NCBI RefSeq assembly: GCF_003074135.1
Contig: NZ_PPDK01000001.1
Coordinates: forward strand, 2,232,001 to 2,296,000
From: Euzebya tangerina
GTDB taxonomy: Bacteria; Actinomycetota; Nitriliruptoria; Euzebyales; Euzebyaceae
DNA: 64,000 bases
Direction of reading: 5' to 3'
Positions 1 to 8,825 of the stretch are shown one piece after another. The position numbers and the translations under genes were made by a program. Positions within the stretch are counted from its first letter, which is position 1; each line of letters starts with the position of its first letter. Under the pieces are notes generated by a model. It saw nothing but the letters and a program-made list of their open reading frames with translations. It searched no databases and was not told where the DNA came from.

Positions 1-2357
1 TCATCGGTGCCGCCGCCGATGGGGCCGAGCCGTGCGTCGCGCAGCCAGCGCTGCGCTGGGAACTCCGTCATGTAGCCGGCGCCGCCGTGGATCTGCACGC
101 AGGCGTCCGTCACCTCGACGGCAAGCCGCTGGGTGAACAGCTTGGCCTTCGCCGCCACCACCGCGGCATCGCCATGACCGGCCAGCATCACGCGCAGTGC
201 CTGCTCGGTGAGCGCGCGTCCCATCGCGATCTGGGTCGCGAAGTCCGCGAAGGTGTGTCGCCACGTCTGGAAGCTGCCGATCGGGCGGCCGAAGGCGTGC
301 CGCTGCCGTCCGTAGGCCATGGCCCCCTCCAACGCGATCTCCGCCGCCGCGGTCGCCCCGAGCGACATCATCACGCGCTCCCAGGCGAAGTTCTGCATGA
401 CGGCGTAGAAGCCGGCACCCACCTCGCCCAGCCGGTGGCTGTCGGGCACGCGGACGTCGGAGAAGCTCAGCTCACCGGTGTGGGAGGTGTGCCAGCCCAA
501 CATGGACAGGCGGCGGCGCTCGAAGCCCGGCGTGTCGGCCTCGACCACGAACAGCGTCTTGCCGCCGTGGCCGGCAGCGGGATCCGTCGTCGCCAAGACC
601 ACGACGTAGTCACACCAGGATCCGTTGGTGATGTAGGTCTTGGCGCCGTTGATCACCCAGTCGTCGCCGTCCGGGACAGCACGGGTTGTGGTGGCGGCCA
701 CGTCCGACCCGGCGTCCGGCTCCGTGATCCCGAGCGCACCGATGACGGTTCCCGCGATGGAGGGGACCAGCCAGCGGTGCTTCTGCTCCTCCGAGCCGGC
801 GCGGGCGACGTAGAGGGCGGCCAGGTCGCTGTGGGAGCCGAGATCCGCCGCCAATCCGCCGGCACCGGCCCGCGCCAGCTCCTCGACCCACACCGACTGT
901 GCGACGAAGTCCGGACCGGACCCGCCGTACGCCTCGTCGAACTTGAGGCCGAAGAACCCGGCCTGGCCGACCTCGGCGAACAGCGAGCGGGGGAAGTCCC
1001 GGCGCTGCTCCCACTCCTCGACGTGGGGGCTGATCCGCTCGGCGACGAACCGACGAGCGGTCCCACGGAGGGCGTCGTGCTCGGCGGTGTACAGCGGCTG
1101 CAGCCCGCCTCCGTGCTCGTCGGACCCGGCTGCGGTTGCCCCTGGCCGGTGGAAGCGGTCGGGGTCGCGCCGACCGTTGCGATCGGGCGTGCCCAAGCGC
1201 GGCAGGGTCGGGGTTGCCTCGAGCATCTTCCCGATGATCTCGAGTTGGACCTCATCCGCCCCACCGCCGATCCGCGGGAGTCGCATGTCGCGCCAGAGGC
1301 GGGGAATGCCCGACTCCTCGGCGTATCCGAACCCGCCGAACAGCTGCATGACCTCATCGGCCACCCAGTGGGCGAGCCTCGCGCCGGCGAGCTTCACCTG
1401 GGCCACGAGCAGGGTCGGGTACTCACCGCGGTTCCAGGCGTCGGCCGCCACGTACAGCATCCGCTTGTACGCCTCGATCCGCGTGGCCACGTGGGCGAGC
1501 CGATGGCGTTGGACCTGGAACGACGCGATGGGCCGGCCGAACGCGTGGCGCTCGCGCCCGTACGCCAGCGCCCGCTCCAGCAGGTCCTGCGCCGTCCCGA
1601 GGGCCTGGAACCCGCTGATCAGCCGCTCGCCCTGCAGCTGCCACATGATCTGCTCGAAGCCCTTGCCCTCCTCGCCCAGCAGCGCATGGGGACCGAGCGG
1701 GACGTCCACCATGGACAACTCGGCGGTGTCGGAGGAGCGCATTCCGAGCTTGTCCAGCTTCTTCGCGACGCTGAACCCCGGCAGGTCGGTGTCGACCAGC
1801 ATGAGGGAGAGCCCTGCGTGCTCCCCGGGCTCACCGCTGGTCCGGACGACCATGGTGATGAAGTCAGCTCGTGTCCCGTTGGTGATGTAGGTCTTGGCGC
1901 CGTTGAGCACCCACCCGTCGCCGTGCCGCACGGCGCGGGTTCGCACACCGGCGACGTCGGAACCGGCCTCGGGCTCGGAGATGCCGATGGCGGCGATCTT
2001 GGTGCCCTCGACCGCCGGTCGCAGGTAGTGCTGCTTCTGATGCTCCGTCCCGAACTTCTCGATTGGTGGCGTGGCCATGTCGGTCTGGACCGCCAGCGCC
2101 ATCGGTAGGCCACCGAACCCCGACCGGCCGAGCTCCTCGCCGAGCACGGCGGTGGCCCAGTAGTCAGCCCCCGACCCCCCGTAGGCCTCCGCGACCGTCA
2201 GGCCGAGGAATCCGAGCTCCCCGGCGCGCCGCACGATCTTGTCGGGGAAGCCGTCGGCCTCCCACTCCTCCACGTTCGGCGCGATCTCGCTCTGGACCCA
2301 CTGGCGGACGGTGGAGCGGAGCTGGTCGAGCTCCTCGGTGAACGGCTCGGTGCGCAT
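1..2357 (-). CDS. Tandem-fused double acyl-CoA dehydrogenase (C-terminus cut by window edge)
   Basis: One reading frame without a stop runs from the ATG at 2357 to the window edge (785 residues) and holds two complete acyl-CoA dehydrogenase modules. Module 1 covers about residues 1-385 and module 2 about 425-785. They are joined by a Gly/Pro/Arg-rich linker around 1070-1215 with no ATG or GTG that would start a second gene. Each module has the usual flavoprotein motifs: an ITEPDAGSD/ISEPEAGSD strand, a GAKTYITNG strand, a GRERHAFGRPI/GRQRHAFGRPI helix and a terminal RIGGGADE or PIGGGTDE loop. That loop lacks the Glu used by MCAD-type enzymes, but both modules keep a Glu in the helix-G position used by isovaleryl- and long-chain enzymes (GERLIS near E244, WERVMM near E660). 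Both could therefore be active. Double-module ACADs are known in mycobacteria (FadE34 type). It oxidises an acyl-CoA with FAD; the substrate is unknown. It is last in a probable operon with the TRAP transporter. Confidence 0.88.
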   Translation of the reverse strand, partial: MRTEPFTEELDQLRSTVRQWVQSEIAPNVEEWEADGFPDKIVRRAGELGFLGLTVAEAYGGSGADYWATAVLGEELGRSGFGGLPMALAVQTDMATPPIEKFGTEHQKQHYLRPAVEGTKIAAIGISEPEAGSDVAGVRTRAVRHGDGWVLNGAKTYITNGTRADFITMVVRTSGEPGEHAGLSLMLVDTDLPGFSVAKKLDKLGMRSSDTAELSMVDVPLGPHALLGEEGKGFEQIMWQLQGERLISGFQALGTAQDLLERALAYGRERHAFGRPIASFQVQRHRLAHVATRIEAYKRMLYVAADAWNRGEYPTLLVAQVKLAGARLAHWVADEVMQLFGGFGYAEESGIPRLWRDMRLPRIGGGADEVQLEIIGKMLEATPTLPRLGTPDRNGRRDPDRFHRPGATAAGSDEHGGGLQPLYTAEHDALRGTARRFVAERISPHVEEWEQRRDFPRSLFAEVGQAGFFGLKFDEAYGGSGPDFVAQSVWVEELARAGAGGLAADLGSHSDLAALYVARAGSEEQKHRWLVPSIAGTVIGALGITEPDAGSDVAATTTRAVPDGDDWVINGAKTYITNGSWCDYVVVLATTDPAAGHGGKTLFVVEADTPGFERRRLSMLGWHTSHTGELSFSDVRVPDSHRLGEVGAGFYAVMQNFAWERVMMSLGATAAAEIALEGAMAYGRQRHAFGRPIGSFQTWRHTFADFATQIAMGRALTEQALRVMLAGHGDAAVVAAKAKLFTQRLAVEVTDACVQIHGGAGYMTEFPAQRWLRDARLGPIGGGTD

Positions 2358-2420
2358 GCAGGCGACGCTACCGCGGCCGGGCAGAGCAGCGGTAGCGTCA
2401 GCCGGTGATCCGAGCGAGAA

Positions 2421-3728
2421 CTAGGAGGAGGGGGCAGCGGCGTTCATGAACGCCAACTCCGCGGTGCTGTGCCACGCGGTCACGGCGTCCCGGAACGGAC
2501 GCCAGTGCTCGAGGACGGTCGCGAACGCCTCGTCGGAGGCCGCCAGCTCGTCGAGGAGCGCCTCTGACTCCTCCTTCGCGGCCGCCAGCACGTCGTCGGG
2601 GAAGGGACGCACGTCGGCACCGTCGGCCCGGATCTGCTCCAGGGATGCCGGCTGCAGGCTGTCGTAGAAGCCCATCATCCGCGTGTGGCTGAGCTCGCCG
2701 GCGAGGTCGAGGATCTGCTGGTAGGACTCCGGCAGCTCGTCATAGGCCTCGAGGCTCGCGAAGACGTCCAGCGTCGCGCCAGGCTCCCAGAAGCCGGGGT
2801 AGTAGTAGAAGTCGCCGGCCTCGCCCAGTCCCAGGGTGTTGTCGTCGTACGGTCCGACGAACTCGGCGGCGTCGATTGCACCCGTCTGCAGGGCCTGCGC
2901 GATCTCACCGCCGGGCAGGTTCTGCGTGGTCGCACCAAGCCGGCTCATGATCTCCCCGCCCTGACCGGGGATGCGCATGACGATGCCCTGCAGGTCCGCC
3001 AGGCTGTTGATCTCGACGTTGAAGAACCCGCCCATCTGGGTGCCGGTGTTGCCGGCCGGGAAGTTGATGATCCCGAACTCGCGGTACACCTCGCGGAGCA
3101 CATCCAGGCCCCGCCGACCGGAGTCGTCGGTGTAGCTGTACAGCCAGGCGTGCTGCTGGCGGTAGTTGAGGCCGAACGGCACAGCCGTCCCGAAGGCGAA
3201 CACCGGGGAGGTGCCCAGGTAGTAGTAGGAGGCGGTGTGGCCGGCTGGCACGGCACCGGACTGCAGGACGTCGACGACCTCGAGGGCGCCGGCGAGCTCA
3301 CCGGCCTGCACGGCGTTGATGCTGAACCGACCGCCGGAGAGCTGGCCGACGACCTGGGCGAACCCGACCGCTCCCACACCGTTCTCCTCGGTCCCGAACA
3401 GGGTCTCCAGGCCGGCCGGCCAGCTGGTGGTCATGTCCCAGCTGACCTCAGGGCCCTCGCCGCCCGTCAGGTCGAGTCCGCCCGAGGTGCCGCCCTCGGC
3501 CTGTGCGGTGTCCTCGCCGTCGGCGCCCGCGTCCTCGGTGGCACCGTCCCCCTCATCATCGGTCGAGCCGTCGCCGCAGGCGGCCAGCAGCCCGGCTGCT
3601 CCGGCCATGCCGGCCATCGTGAGGAACCGCCGTCGGGACGCCGGGGCGGCGGAGGTTGTGGCGAGTGCTGCCATCGGGTCGGTCACGGACGGGACGGGGG
3701 CTGCCGTGGGGGTGGTGTCATCGGACAT
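2421..3728 (-). CDS. TRAP transporter solute-binding protein, DctP/TakP-like Tat lipoprotein
   Basis: This 435-residue protein is the extracytoplasmic binding component of the TRAP transporter encoded just upstream. The N-terminus is a Tat signal (SRRRFLTMAG) leading into a lipobox (LLAACG), so it is probably exported folded and lipid-anchored. An acidic Asp/Glu/Gly linker follows, then the DctP fold. Segments such as GHTASYYYLG, AFGTAVPFGLNYRQQ, NFPAGNTGTQMGG, MRIPGQGGE and GPYDD strongly resemble TakP, the 2-oxoacid binding protein of Rhodobacter, and the related mannitol/chloroaromatic-annotated group. One TakP-region residue differs: AEFVGP here against AEWVGP as I recall it. The ATG at 3728 was chosen because it gives a complete Tat signal and follows GGAG; the open frame extends further upstream but would run through the permease gene. 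The substrate is inferred to be a monocarboxylic 2-oxoacid. Confidence 0.88.
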   Translation of the reverse strand: MSDDTTPTAAPVPSVTDPMAALATTSAAPASRRRFLTMAGMAGAAGLLAACGDGSTDDEGDGATEDAGADGEDTAQAEGGTSGGLDLTGGEGPEVSWDMTTSWPAGLETLFGTEENGVGAVGFAQVVGQLSGGRFSINAVQAGELAGALEVVDVLQSGAVPAGHTASYYYLGTSPVFAFGTAVPFGLNYRQQHAWLYSYTDDSGRRGLDVLREVYREFGIINFPAGNTGTQMGGFFNVEINSLADLQGIVMRIPGQGGEIMSRLGATTQNLPGGEIAQALQTGAIDAAEFVGPYDDNTLGLGEAGDFYYYPGFWEPGATLDVFASLEAYDELPESYQQILDLAGELSHTRMMGFYDSLQPASLEQIRADGADVRPFPDDVLAAAKEESEALLDELAASDEAFATVLEHWRPFRDAVTAWHSTAELAFMNAAAPSS

Positions 3729-3802
3729 GGGGGCTCCTTCTCGAGTTGACGGTGGGTGGGGTGGAGGGGGTAGGGCGTGGACGGGGCAGGGATCGTGATG
3801 GG

Positions 3803-5137
3803 TCAGAGCAGGACGGTGACGATGGCCGGGAACGCGGCGACGAGGACGAGCGCGACGATCTGCAGGCCCATGAAGGGCAGCGCGCCCCGGTGGATGCTGG
3901 CCGTCCTGACCTCGTCCGGTTTGACCCCTTGCAGGTAGAAGAGGCTGAAGCCGACCGGCGGCGAGATGAAGGCCATGTTGAGGTTGATCGCCATGAGCAC
4001 GGTGAACCAGATGAAGTCGGCTTCGGTGAAGTTCAGCGCGAGCATGGCCGGCACGAAGATCGGGACGACGATGAAGGTGATCTCGAGGAACTCCAGATTG
4101 ATCCCGAGGAGGAACACCGCGATCATCGCCACGACGACGAATCCCCACTTGCCTCCGCCGATGCTCGACAGCCATCGGGTGGCCTGGTCCTGACCACCCA
4201 GCCGCTCGAAGACCTGCGCGAAGAAGGTCGAGGCGAAGAGCAGCGTCATCACGAGGATCACGATGTCGGCGGTCGAGCGGAGGGATTTCCGCATCATCTC
4301 CCAGGACAACTTGCGGTTGGCCGTCGCCAGGACCAGGGCGCCCAGGGCCCCGACGGCACCTGACTCCGACGGGGTGGCGATGCCACCGAAGATCGCGTAC
4401 AGCACGGCGGCGATGAGGAGGACCGGCGGGACCATCGCGACCAGGACCTCGCGGCCGATGTGGATGCCGGCCACCTTGTCGCGCTCTTCCTGCGGCATGG
4501 CCGGCGCGGCGTCGGGGCGACGCCACGCAACCACCGCCACGTAGGCGATGTACAAGCCAGCCATCAGAAGCCCGGGGAGCAGCGCACCGCGGAAGAGTCC
4601 GAGCACGGAGATGTTCATCTGCTGTGCCAGCAGGATGAGGACCAGGCTCGGCGGGAGGAGTTGGGCGAGCGTCCCCGACGCCACGATCGCGCCCGTCGCC
4701 AACTTGTGGTCATACCCGTACTTGACCATGGTCGGCAGGCTCAGCAGACCCATGACGATCACGGTCGCCGCCACCACACCTGTGGCCGCGGCCAACAGGG
4801 TGCCGACGATGATCACCGCGATGGCCACGCCACCGCGGAGGTTGCCCATGACCAGGCCGATGGACCGCAGCAGCCGTTCGGCGACGCCGGACTGCTCCAG
4901 GACGGCGCCCATCAAGACGAAGAACGGGATCGCCAGCAAGGTCTGGTTGGACAGCGTCGGGAACCACCGGGAGGGCAGGAGGGCCAGCGAACTCGGGTCG
5001 AACACCCCGGCCAGGTCACCGATGAAGGTGAACATGACCGCCGTGCCGGCAAAGCAGTAGGCGACGTTGTAGCCGATCAGCAGCAGTGCCAGGAACACGC
5101 CGAACATCACGAACGCGAGGATGACGCCCAGGTCCAT
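3803..5137 (-). CDS. dctM: TRAP transporter large permease, DctM family
   Basis: This 444-residue, highly hydrophobic protein has about a dozen predicted membrane segments and the DctM signature pattern, including IPFFVLMGAVLEQSG, AATGVVAATVIVMG and the late segment AFISPPVGFSLFYLQG. It is the Na+-coupled translocation subunit of a TRAP transporter and works with the DctQ protein encoded 21 bases upstream and the DctP protein encoded 74 bases downstream. Length and motif order fit the family, and the ATG at 5137 starts directly at the first membrane helix. The subfamily resembles the permeases annotated as mannitol/chloroaromatic, a label that usually hides carboxylate transporters. Confidence 0.9.
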   Translation of the reverse strand: MDLGVILAFVMFGVFLALLLIGYNVAYCFAGTAVMFTFIGDLAGVFDPSSLALLPSRWFPTLSNQTLLAIPFFVLMGAVLEQSGVAERLLRSIGLVMGNLRGGVAIAVIIVGTLLAAATGVVAATVIVMGLLSLPTMVKYGYDHKLATGAIVASGTLAQLLPPSLVLILLAQQMNISVLGLFRGALLPGLLMAGLYIAYVAVVAWRRPDAAPAMPQEERDKVAGIHIGREVLVAMVPPVLLIAAVLYAIFGGIATPSESGAVGALGALVLATANRKLSWEMMRKSLRSTADIVILVMTLLFASTFFAQVFERLGGQDQATRWLSSIGGGKWGFVVVAMIAVFLLGINLEFLEITFIVVPIFVPAMLALNFTEADFIWFTVLMAINLNMAFISPPVGFSLFYLQGVKPDEVRTASIHRGALPFMGLQIVALVLVAAFPAIVTVLL

Positions 5138-5158
5138 CAGAACGCTCGCCCCATCGAG

Positions 5159-5872
5159 CTACTCCACCCTCAGCGGCTGGTCGGGATCCACGACCTGGAC
5201 TTCCTCGTGGCCTGCGATGACCACCACGTTCCGGATGATCTCCGCCAGGACCTGGACGGCGAACAGCACGAAGCCGACCGTCATCATCAGCTTGATGGGT
5301 CCGACCGGAAGGCCATCCGGGTTGGCCGAGGTCTCCCACACCTCCCAGAGCCGCCAGGTTGACCAGGTCCCGTCGAACCCCCGGCCCATGCCGCGAGCGG
5401 CGAAGGGCCAGGTCAGTTGGATGGCCAGGATGCAGAAGGGCAGCAGGAGGAGGGTGTGCAGCACCACGTCGATCAGCGCCTTGCGGCGGGCGCTGAAGTC
5501 GGCGTACCAGAAGTCGACCCGGGGGTTCAGTTGGTGCTTGATGCCGTAGGGGAAGCCGAGCAGGAATGCCAGCGCGTACAACTGCCACTGCGTATCGATC
5601 CACAGGTTCGAGACCAGGGTCTGGCCCGTCGCCCGACCGACGTATCGCAGGATCACGTTGAAGATGCCGACGGTGAAGATCACCAGCATCAGCCGGGCCG
5701 CGATCCAGCCGCACCACTCGGCCACGCGATCGGACCCGGCGCGAACCCGGTCGAGGGCGGCCAGCCACCCGGGGAGATCACCTGGCTCCGCAGGTGAGGC
5801 TGCCCCGTCCACGCCTGGCTCGTCTGCGTCGGTCACGGTGGCTGGACTCAACCCCAGGAGCGCCGCTGGCAC
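5159..5872 (-). CDS. dctQ: TRAP transporter small permease, DctQ family
   Basis: This 237-residue membrane protein has four hydrophobic segments and DctQ features such as NVILRYVGRATG in the first half and a conserved LNPRVDFWYADF loop. It is larger than the commonest DctQ proteins because of a 50-residue N-terminal extension and a charged C-terminal tail, as in the TakQ-like subgroup. It bridges the large permease and the binding protein. The gene sits 31 bases after the symporter stop codon and 21 bases before dctM, so all are probably cotranscribed. The start at 5872 is the longest choice; a later start would trim the poorly conserved extension. Confidence 0.85.
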   Translation of the reverse strand: MPAALLGLSPATVTDADEPGVDGAASPAEPGDLPGWLAALDRVRAGSDRVAEWCGWIAARLMLVIFTVGIFNVILRYVGRATGQTLVSNLWIDTQWQLYALAFLLGFPYGIKHQLNPRVDFWYADFSARRKALIDVVLHTLLLLPFCILAIQLTWPFAARGMGRGFDGTWSTWRLWEVWETSANPDGLPVGPIKLMMTVGFVLFAVQVLAEIIRNVVVIAGHEEVQVVDPDQPLRVE

Positions 5873-5903
5873 AAGGGTTTGCGGCGGCGGTTCCGTCCAA
5901 CGG

Positions 5904-7598
5904 TCACCCCTCGACCGCTAAGCGGTGATCGGGGAGGTGCATGACCGCCATCGTCTGGTGCACATCGTCGACCTTCATCGGGTCAAGGCGGGAGACGATG
6001 ACCGCCACCCCGACCGCCAGCGGCACCGACCAGGCGGCGGGCGCCGACGTGAGCGCCTCGGCCCACCCGCTCTGCGGTCCGGAGACCATCGCCCAGAGGA
6101 TGGCCAGGGTGGCGGAGGAGCCCCCCACGAGCATCGCCGCCAAAGCCCCACGCTCCGTCAGGCCCGACCACCAGATGCCCAGGATCAGCAGTGGACAGAA
6201 CGACGACGCGGCGACCGCGAAGGCCCACGAAACCATGATCGAGATGTCGAACGGCTGTGCGATGAGACCGAGCAGCATCGCCACGGCAGCTCCGGCCCAG
6301 GCGGCACGGCGAAACTGCGGCACGCCGCCTGTGGTGAAGTCGTGGCTGAGCGCACCGGCCACGCTGATGAGCAGCCCGGCGGAGGTCGACAGCATGGCCG
6401 CGACGGCCCCGGCGGCGATGACGGCCGTGGCCGCCTCACCGAAGCCCCCTGAGAGCAGCGTGTCGGTGACGACCAGGCTGACCACCTCGGTGTCACCCGT
6501 GGACAGCACCTCCGGGGTCGCCTGGCGCGCGAACAGGCTGTAGAGGGGGATCAGGCTGTAGTAGGGCCCGAGCAGCGCCAACACCCAGACGGTCGTCCGG
6601 CGGGCCGTGTTGCCGTCCGGGTTGGTGTAGAAGCGGACGAGGACGTGCGGCAGCCCCATGGTTCCCAGGGCACTGGCCACCAGCGCGGAGAAGGCGAAGT
6701 ACAACGGGTGGCCACCCGCCAGATCGCTGCCGAGGAAGGGCACGGCCCACTCGTCCTCGGCCGTCGGCTCGAGGTCGCTGACGTGCGGCACCGGCGTCCC
6801 GGCCGACCAGCGCAGCTCCGTGCCGCCGGTGACCTCGAACCGACCTGGTCCGATCTCCAGCGCTTCGCCGGTCCCCGATGCGTCGACCACGATCACCGTC
6901 GTCGGTTGGTCGAGGCTCAACACGACGTCGCGTGGATAGGTGACCTGCGTCGCCTGGTCGAACGCCGGCGGTTGGTCCGTGGCGGTGGGGACGAGCGCCT
7001 CGTCCGAGCCCCAGCCGAGCAGCGCCAACGGCACCACCACGCCGACGGCGATGAGGACGAACTGGAAGGCCTGGATGAACGTGATGGAGCGCATGCCGCC
7101 GGTCGACAGTCCGATGGCCACGACGGTGCCGATGAGGAACACACCAACCCAGTACGGGGCGCCGACGAGCTGCTGCAGGACCACACCGGCCCCCTTCATC
7201 TGCGGGAGCAGATACATCACGCTGATGACGAGCACGAAGCAGGCGGAGACCACCCGCAGCCGACGTGAGCCGAGCCGGCCCTCCGCGAACTCCGGGATGG
7301 TGTAGGCCCCGAAGCGACGCAACGGGGCCGCGACGAACAGCAGCAGGAACACGTAGCCGGCCGTCCACCCAACCGGCAGCCACAGGATGTCGACCCCGAA
7401 GATGACGACCAGGCCGGCCAGCCCCAGGTAGGAGCCAGCGGAGAGGTACTCCCCACACACCGCGAAGGCGTTCATCACGGGGTGAACCGACCGGTTGGCG
7501 ACCAGGAACGTCGAGGTCGTCCGCGCATGGCGAACACCCCACACGCCGACCAGCAGCGTCGAGGACACGACCACGATCGTGGCAACCAGCGCGGTCAC
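5904..7598 (-). CDS. Sodium/solute symporter (SSS family, ActP/MctP-like)
   Basis: This 564-residue integral membrane protein has about 13 helices. It carries SSS-family features: an N-terminal helix followed by ANRSVHPVMNAFAVCGEYLSAG, a GGMRSITFIQAFQF segment (the substrate/Na+ region of the ActP group) and MLSTSAGLLISVAGALSHD late in the protein. It probably imports acetate, pyruvate or another short monocarboxylate with Na+. A loop of about 100 residues between mid-protein helices is longer than usual. I chose the GTG at 7598 because its last bases overlap the TGA of the preceding gene (GTGA), a tight translational-coupling arrangement. A GTG at 7616 in the same frame is the alternative. 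The preceding small membrane protein and the LytS/LytTR pair are classic partners of such symporters in Actinobacteria. Confidence 0.87.
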   Translation of the reverse strand: MTALVATIVVVSSTLLVGVWGVRHARTTSTFLVANRSVHPVMNAFAVCGEYLSAGSYLGLAGLVVIFGVDILWLPVGWTAGYVFLLLFVAAPLRRFGAYTIPEFAEGRLGSRRLRVVSACFVLVISVMYLLPQMKGAGVVLQQLVGAPYWVGVFLIGTVVAIGLSTGGMRSITFIQAFQFVLIAVGVVVPLALLGWGSDEALVPTATDQPPAFDQATQVTYPRDVVLSLDQPTTVIVVDASGTGEALEIGPGRFEVTGGTELRWSAGTPVPHVSDLEPTAEDEWAVPFLGSDLAGGHPLYFAFSALVASALGTMGLPHVLVRFYTNPDGNTARRTTVWVLALLGPYYSLIPLYSLFARQATPEVLSTGDTEVVSLVVTDTLLSGGFGEAATAVIAAGAVAAMLSTSAGLLISVAGALSHDFTTGGVPQFRRAAWAGAAVAMLLGLIAQPFDISIMVSWAFAVAASSFCPLLILGIWWSGLTERGALAAMLVGGSSATLAILWAMVSGPQSGWAEALTSAPAAWSVPLAVGVAVIVSRLDPMKVDDVHQTMAVMHLPDHRLAVEG

Positions 7599-8020
7599 GA
7601 GTGGTCGTCCATCCACTCCTGCTCGACCTGGCGAGCGCGCCTGGCGTGGACGACCGCTAGGACCACGAAGACCGGATAGACCCCGGGGCTGAGCACCAGC
7701 CAGGCCAGCGATGGCACACCCAGTGGTCGCCACGCCGCCACGTCGGGCGCGAGCACGAACGCGACGGGCAGTCCGCCGATGAGCACCACCAGCACCGCGG
7801 CACTGATCAGCGCCAGTCGGCGCTGCCTGGAGACCAGTTGGGCAACGGTCCGCGGATCGGCGCGGTGGCCTCGGACGAACCGGCTGCGGGAGGTGGAACG
7901 CCCATGTCGGCGGGCAGCCGCCGTCCGAGGATGCAGGATCGTCTGACGGCCGTCGCCGGCCTCCGGGGCGCCGGCTTCCGAGCCAGGTGGATTCTCAGCC
8001 GGCTGCACGAGCTCGGTCAC
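7595..8020 (-). CDS. Small two-helix membrane protein, DUF485-like symporter partner
   Basis: The 141-residue protein has a disordered, Pro/Glu- and Arg-rich N-terminal half and two hydrophobic helices at about residues 70-90 and 105-125, ending in a charged tail. Size, topology and position directly before an SSS symporter match the small DUF485-type proteins that accompany ActP/MctP transporters; primary sequence similarity is weak, so the family is an inference. It starts with GTG overlapping the stop of the LytTR regulator (GTGA) and ends with a 4-base overlap with the symporter, so three genes in a row are translationally coupled. Residues 6-17 (QPAENPPGSEAG) are encoded by a 34-nt palindromic repeat that recurs at 60046. 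Confidence 0.7.
   Translation of the reverse strand: MTELVQPAENPPGSEAGAPEAGDGRQTILHPRTAAARRHGRSTSRSRFVRGHRADPRTVAQLVSRQRRLALISAAVLVVLIGGLPVAFVLAPDVAAWRPLGVPSLAWLVLSPGVYPVFVVLAVVHARRARQVEQEWMDDHS
7970..8003. repeat. 34-nt palindromic dispersed repeat, copy A
   Basis: The element begins and ends with GCCGGC. Its 7-base arms (GCCGGCT and AGCCGGC, read on the minus strand) are perfect inverted repeats around a 20-base centre containing GAGAATCCA. It matches the element at 60046-60079 at 32 of 34 positions. Here it lies inside the small membrane protein gene and encodes PAENPPGSEA; the other copy encodes PAENPTGSEA in the same frame in an unrelated protein. Confidence 0.75.
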
Positions 8021-8757
8021 CGGTTCGTCAGCACGTCCTGCAGCAGCTTCGCGTACCGGCGGCTGACCGGAAGCTCCTCAGCCCCGACCTGGACGGTCCG
8101 GCGACCGTCGACGTTCGAGACCTCACGAATCGCGCTGGCCCGGACCAGGTATCCGCGATGGATCCGCACGAAGCCGTGCGGCAGCCAGGCACACGTGAGA
8201 CCCGAGATCGTCTGGGAGACGAGGTGGCTCTCACCCGTCGAGATGTGGACCCGGCAGTACCCGCCCGCGGCTTCGACCCACTCGACGTCGTCCCGCTCGA
8301 TCGTGACCGTCCGGGTGCCGACCGAGGCGTCCAACCGGTCCAGCTCCGCTGTGGCTCCCCGGGCGGCGGGGCCAGATCGTCGCAGTGTGATCCGCCGGAG
8401 CGTCTCCTCCAGTCGCTCCTGATCGACCGGCTTGAGCAGGTAGTCGACCGCGTTCAGTCCGAAGGCATCGACGGCGTACTCGTCGAAGGCCGTCACGAAG
8501 GCAACCGCGGGAGGCGCGCGGAAGTTGCCGAGCAGCCGCGCCAGCTCCAACCCGTCGAGCCCACCCATCTGGATGTCGAGCAGCACGGCGTCAACGTCGT
8601 CGCGGCTGCTCAGCACCCGCAGGGCCTCCGCGCCGCTGGTCGCGTCGATGACCTCGCTCACCGTGTCGGCTGCGTCGAGCAGCCACGTCAGATCATCCAG
8701 CGCCGGCCGCTCGTCGTCGACCGCCAGGACGGTCAGTCCCTCACGATCAGCTGTCAT
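8017..8757 (-). CDS. LytTR-family response regulator
   Basis: This is a 246-residue regulator. Residues 5-120 form a receiver domain with the acidic pair near D14/D15, phospho-acceptor near D61 (VLLDIQM), a TAF motif and the KPVD lysine. The C-terminal LytTR DNA-binding domain (about 140-246) shows GYCRVHISTG, LPHGFVRIHRGYLV and the end motif PVSRRYAKLLQD. It is the partner of the LytS-type kinase encoded upstream and probably controls the symporter and TRAP genes downstream, like BtsSR or YpdAB in pyruvate sensing. The ATG at 8757 was chosen over a TTG at 8829 because it is preceded by GGAGG at good spacing and starts just before the receiver fold. Confidence 0.88.
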   Translation of the reverse strand: MTADREGLTVLAVDDERPALDDLTWLLDAADTVSEVIDATSGAEALRVLSSRDDVDAVLLDIQMGGLDGLELARLLGNFRAPPAVAFVTAFDEYAVDAFGLNAVDYLLKPVDQERLEETLRRITLRRSGPAARGATAELDRLDASVGTRTVTIERDDVEWVEAAGGYCRVHISTGESHLVSQTISGLTCAWLPHGFVRIHRGYLVRASAIREVSNVDGRRTVQVGAEELPVSRRYAKLLQDVLTNR

Positions 8758-8825
8758 CCGCGACCCTCCGTTCCGCCCTGCCGGGTTCAGCTCGTTCGAT
8801 CTCCACGGCTCTGGGGTGTTCCGGT

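Noticed and set aside
87-2108. Long plus-strand open frame opposite the double acyl-CoA dehydrogenase
   Set aside because: No domain, Arg/Gly/His-rich composition typical of antisense frames in GC-rich DNA; the minus frame is a clear enzyme.
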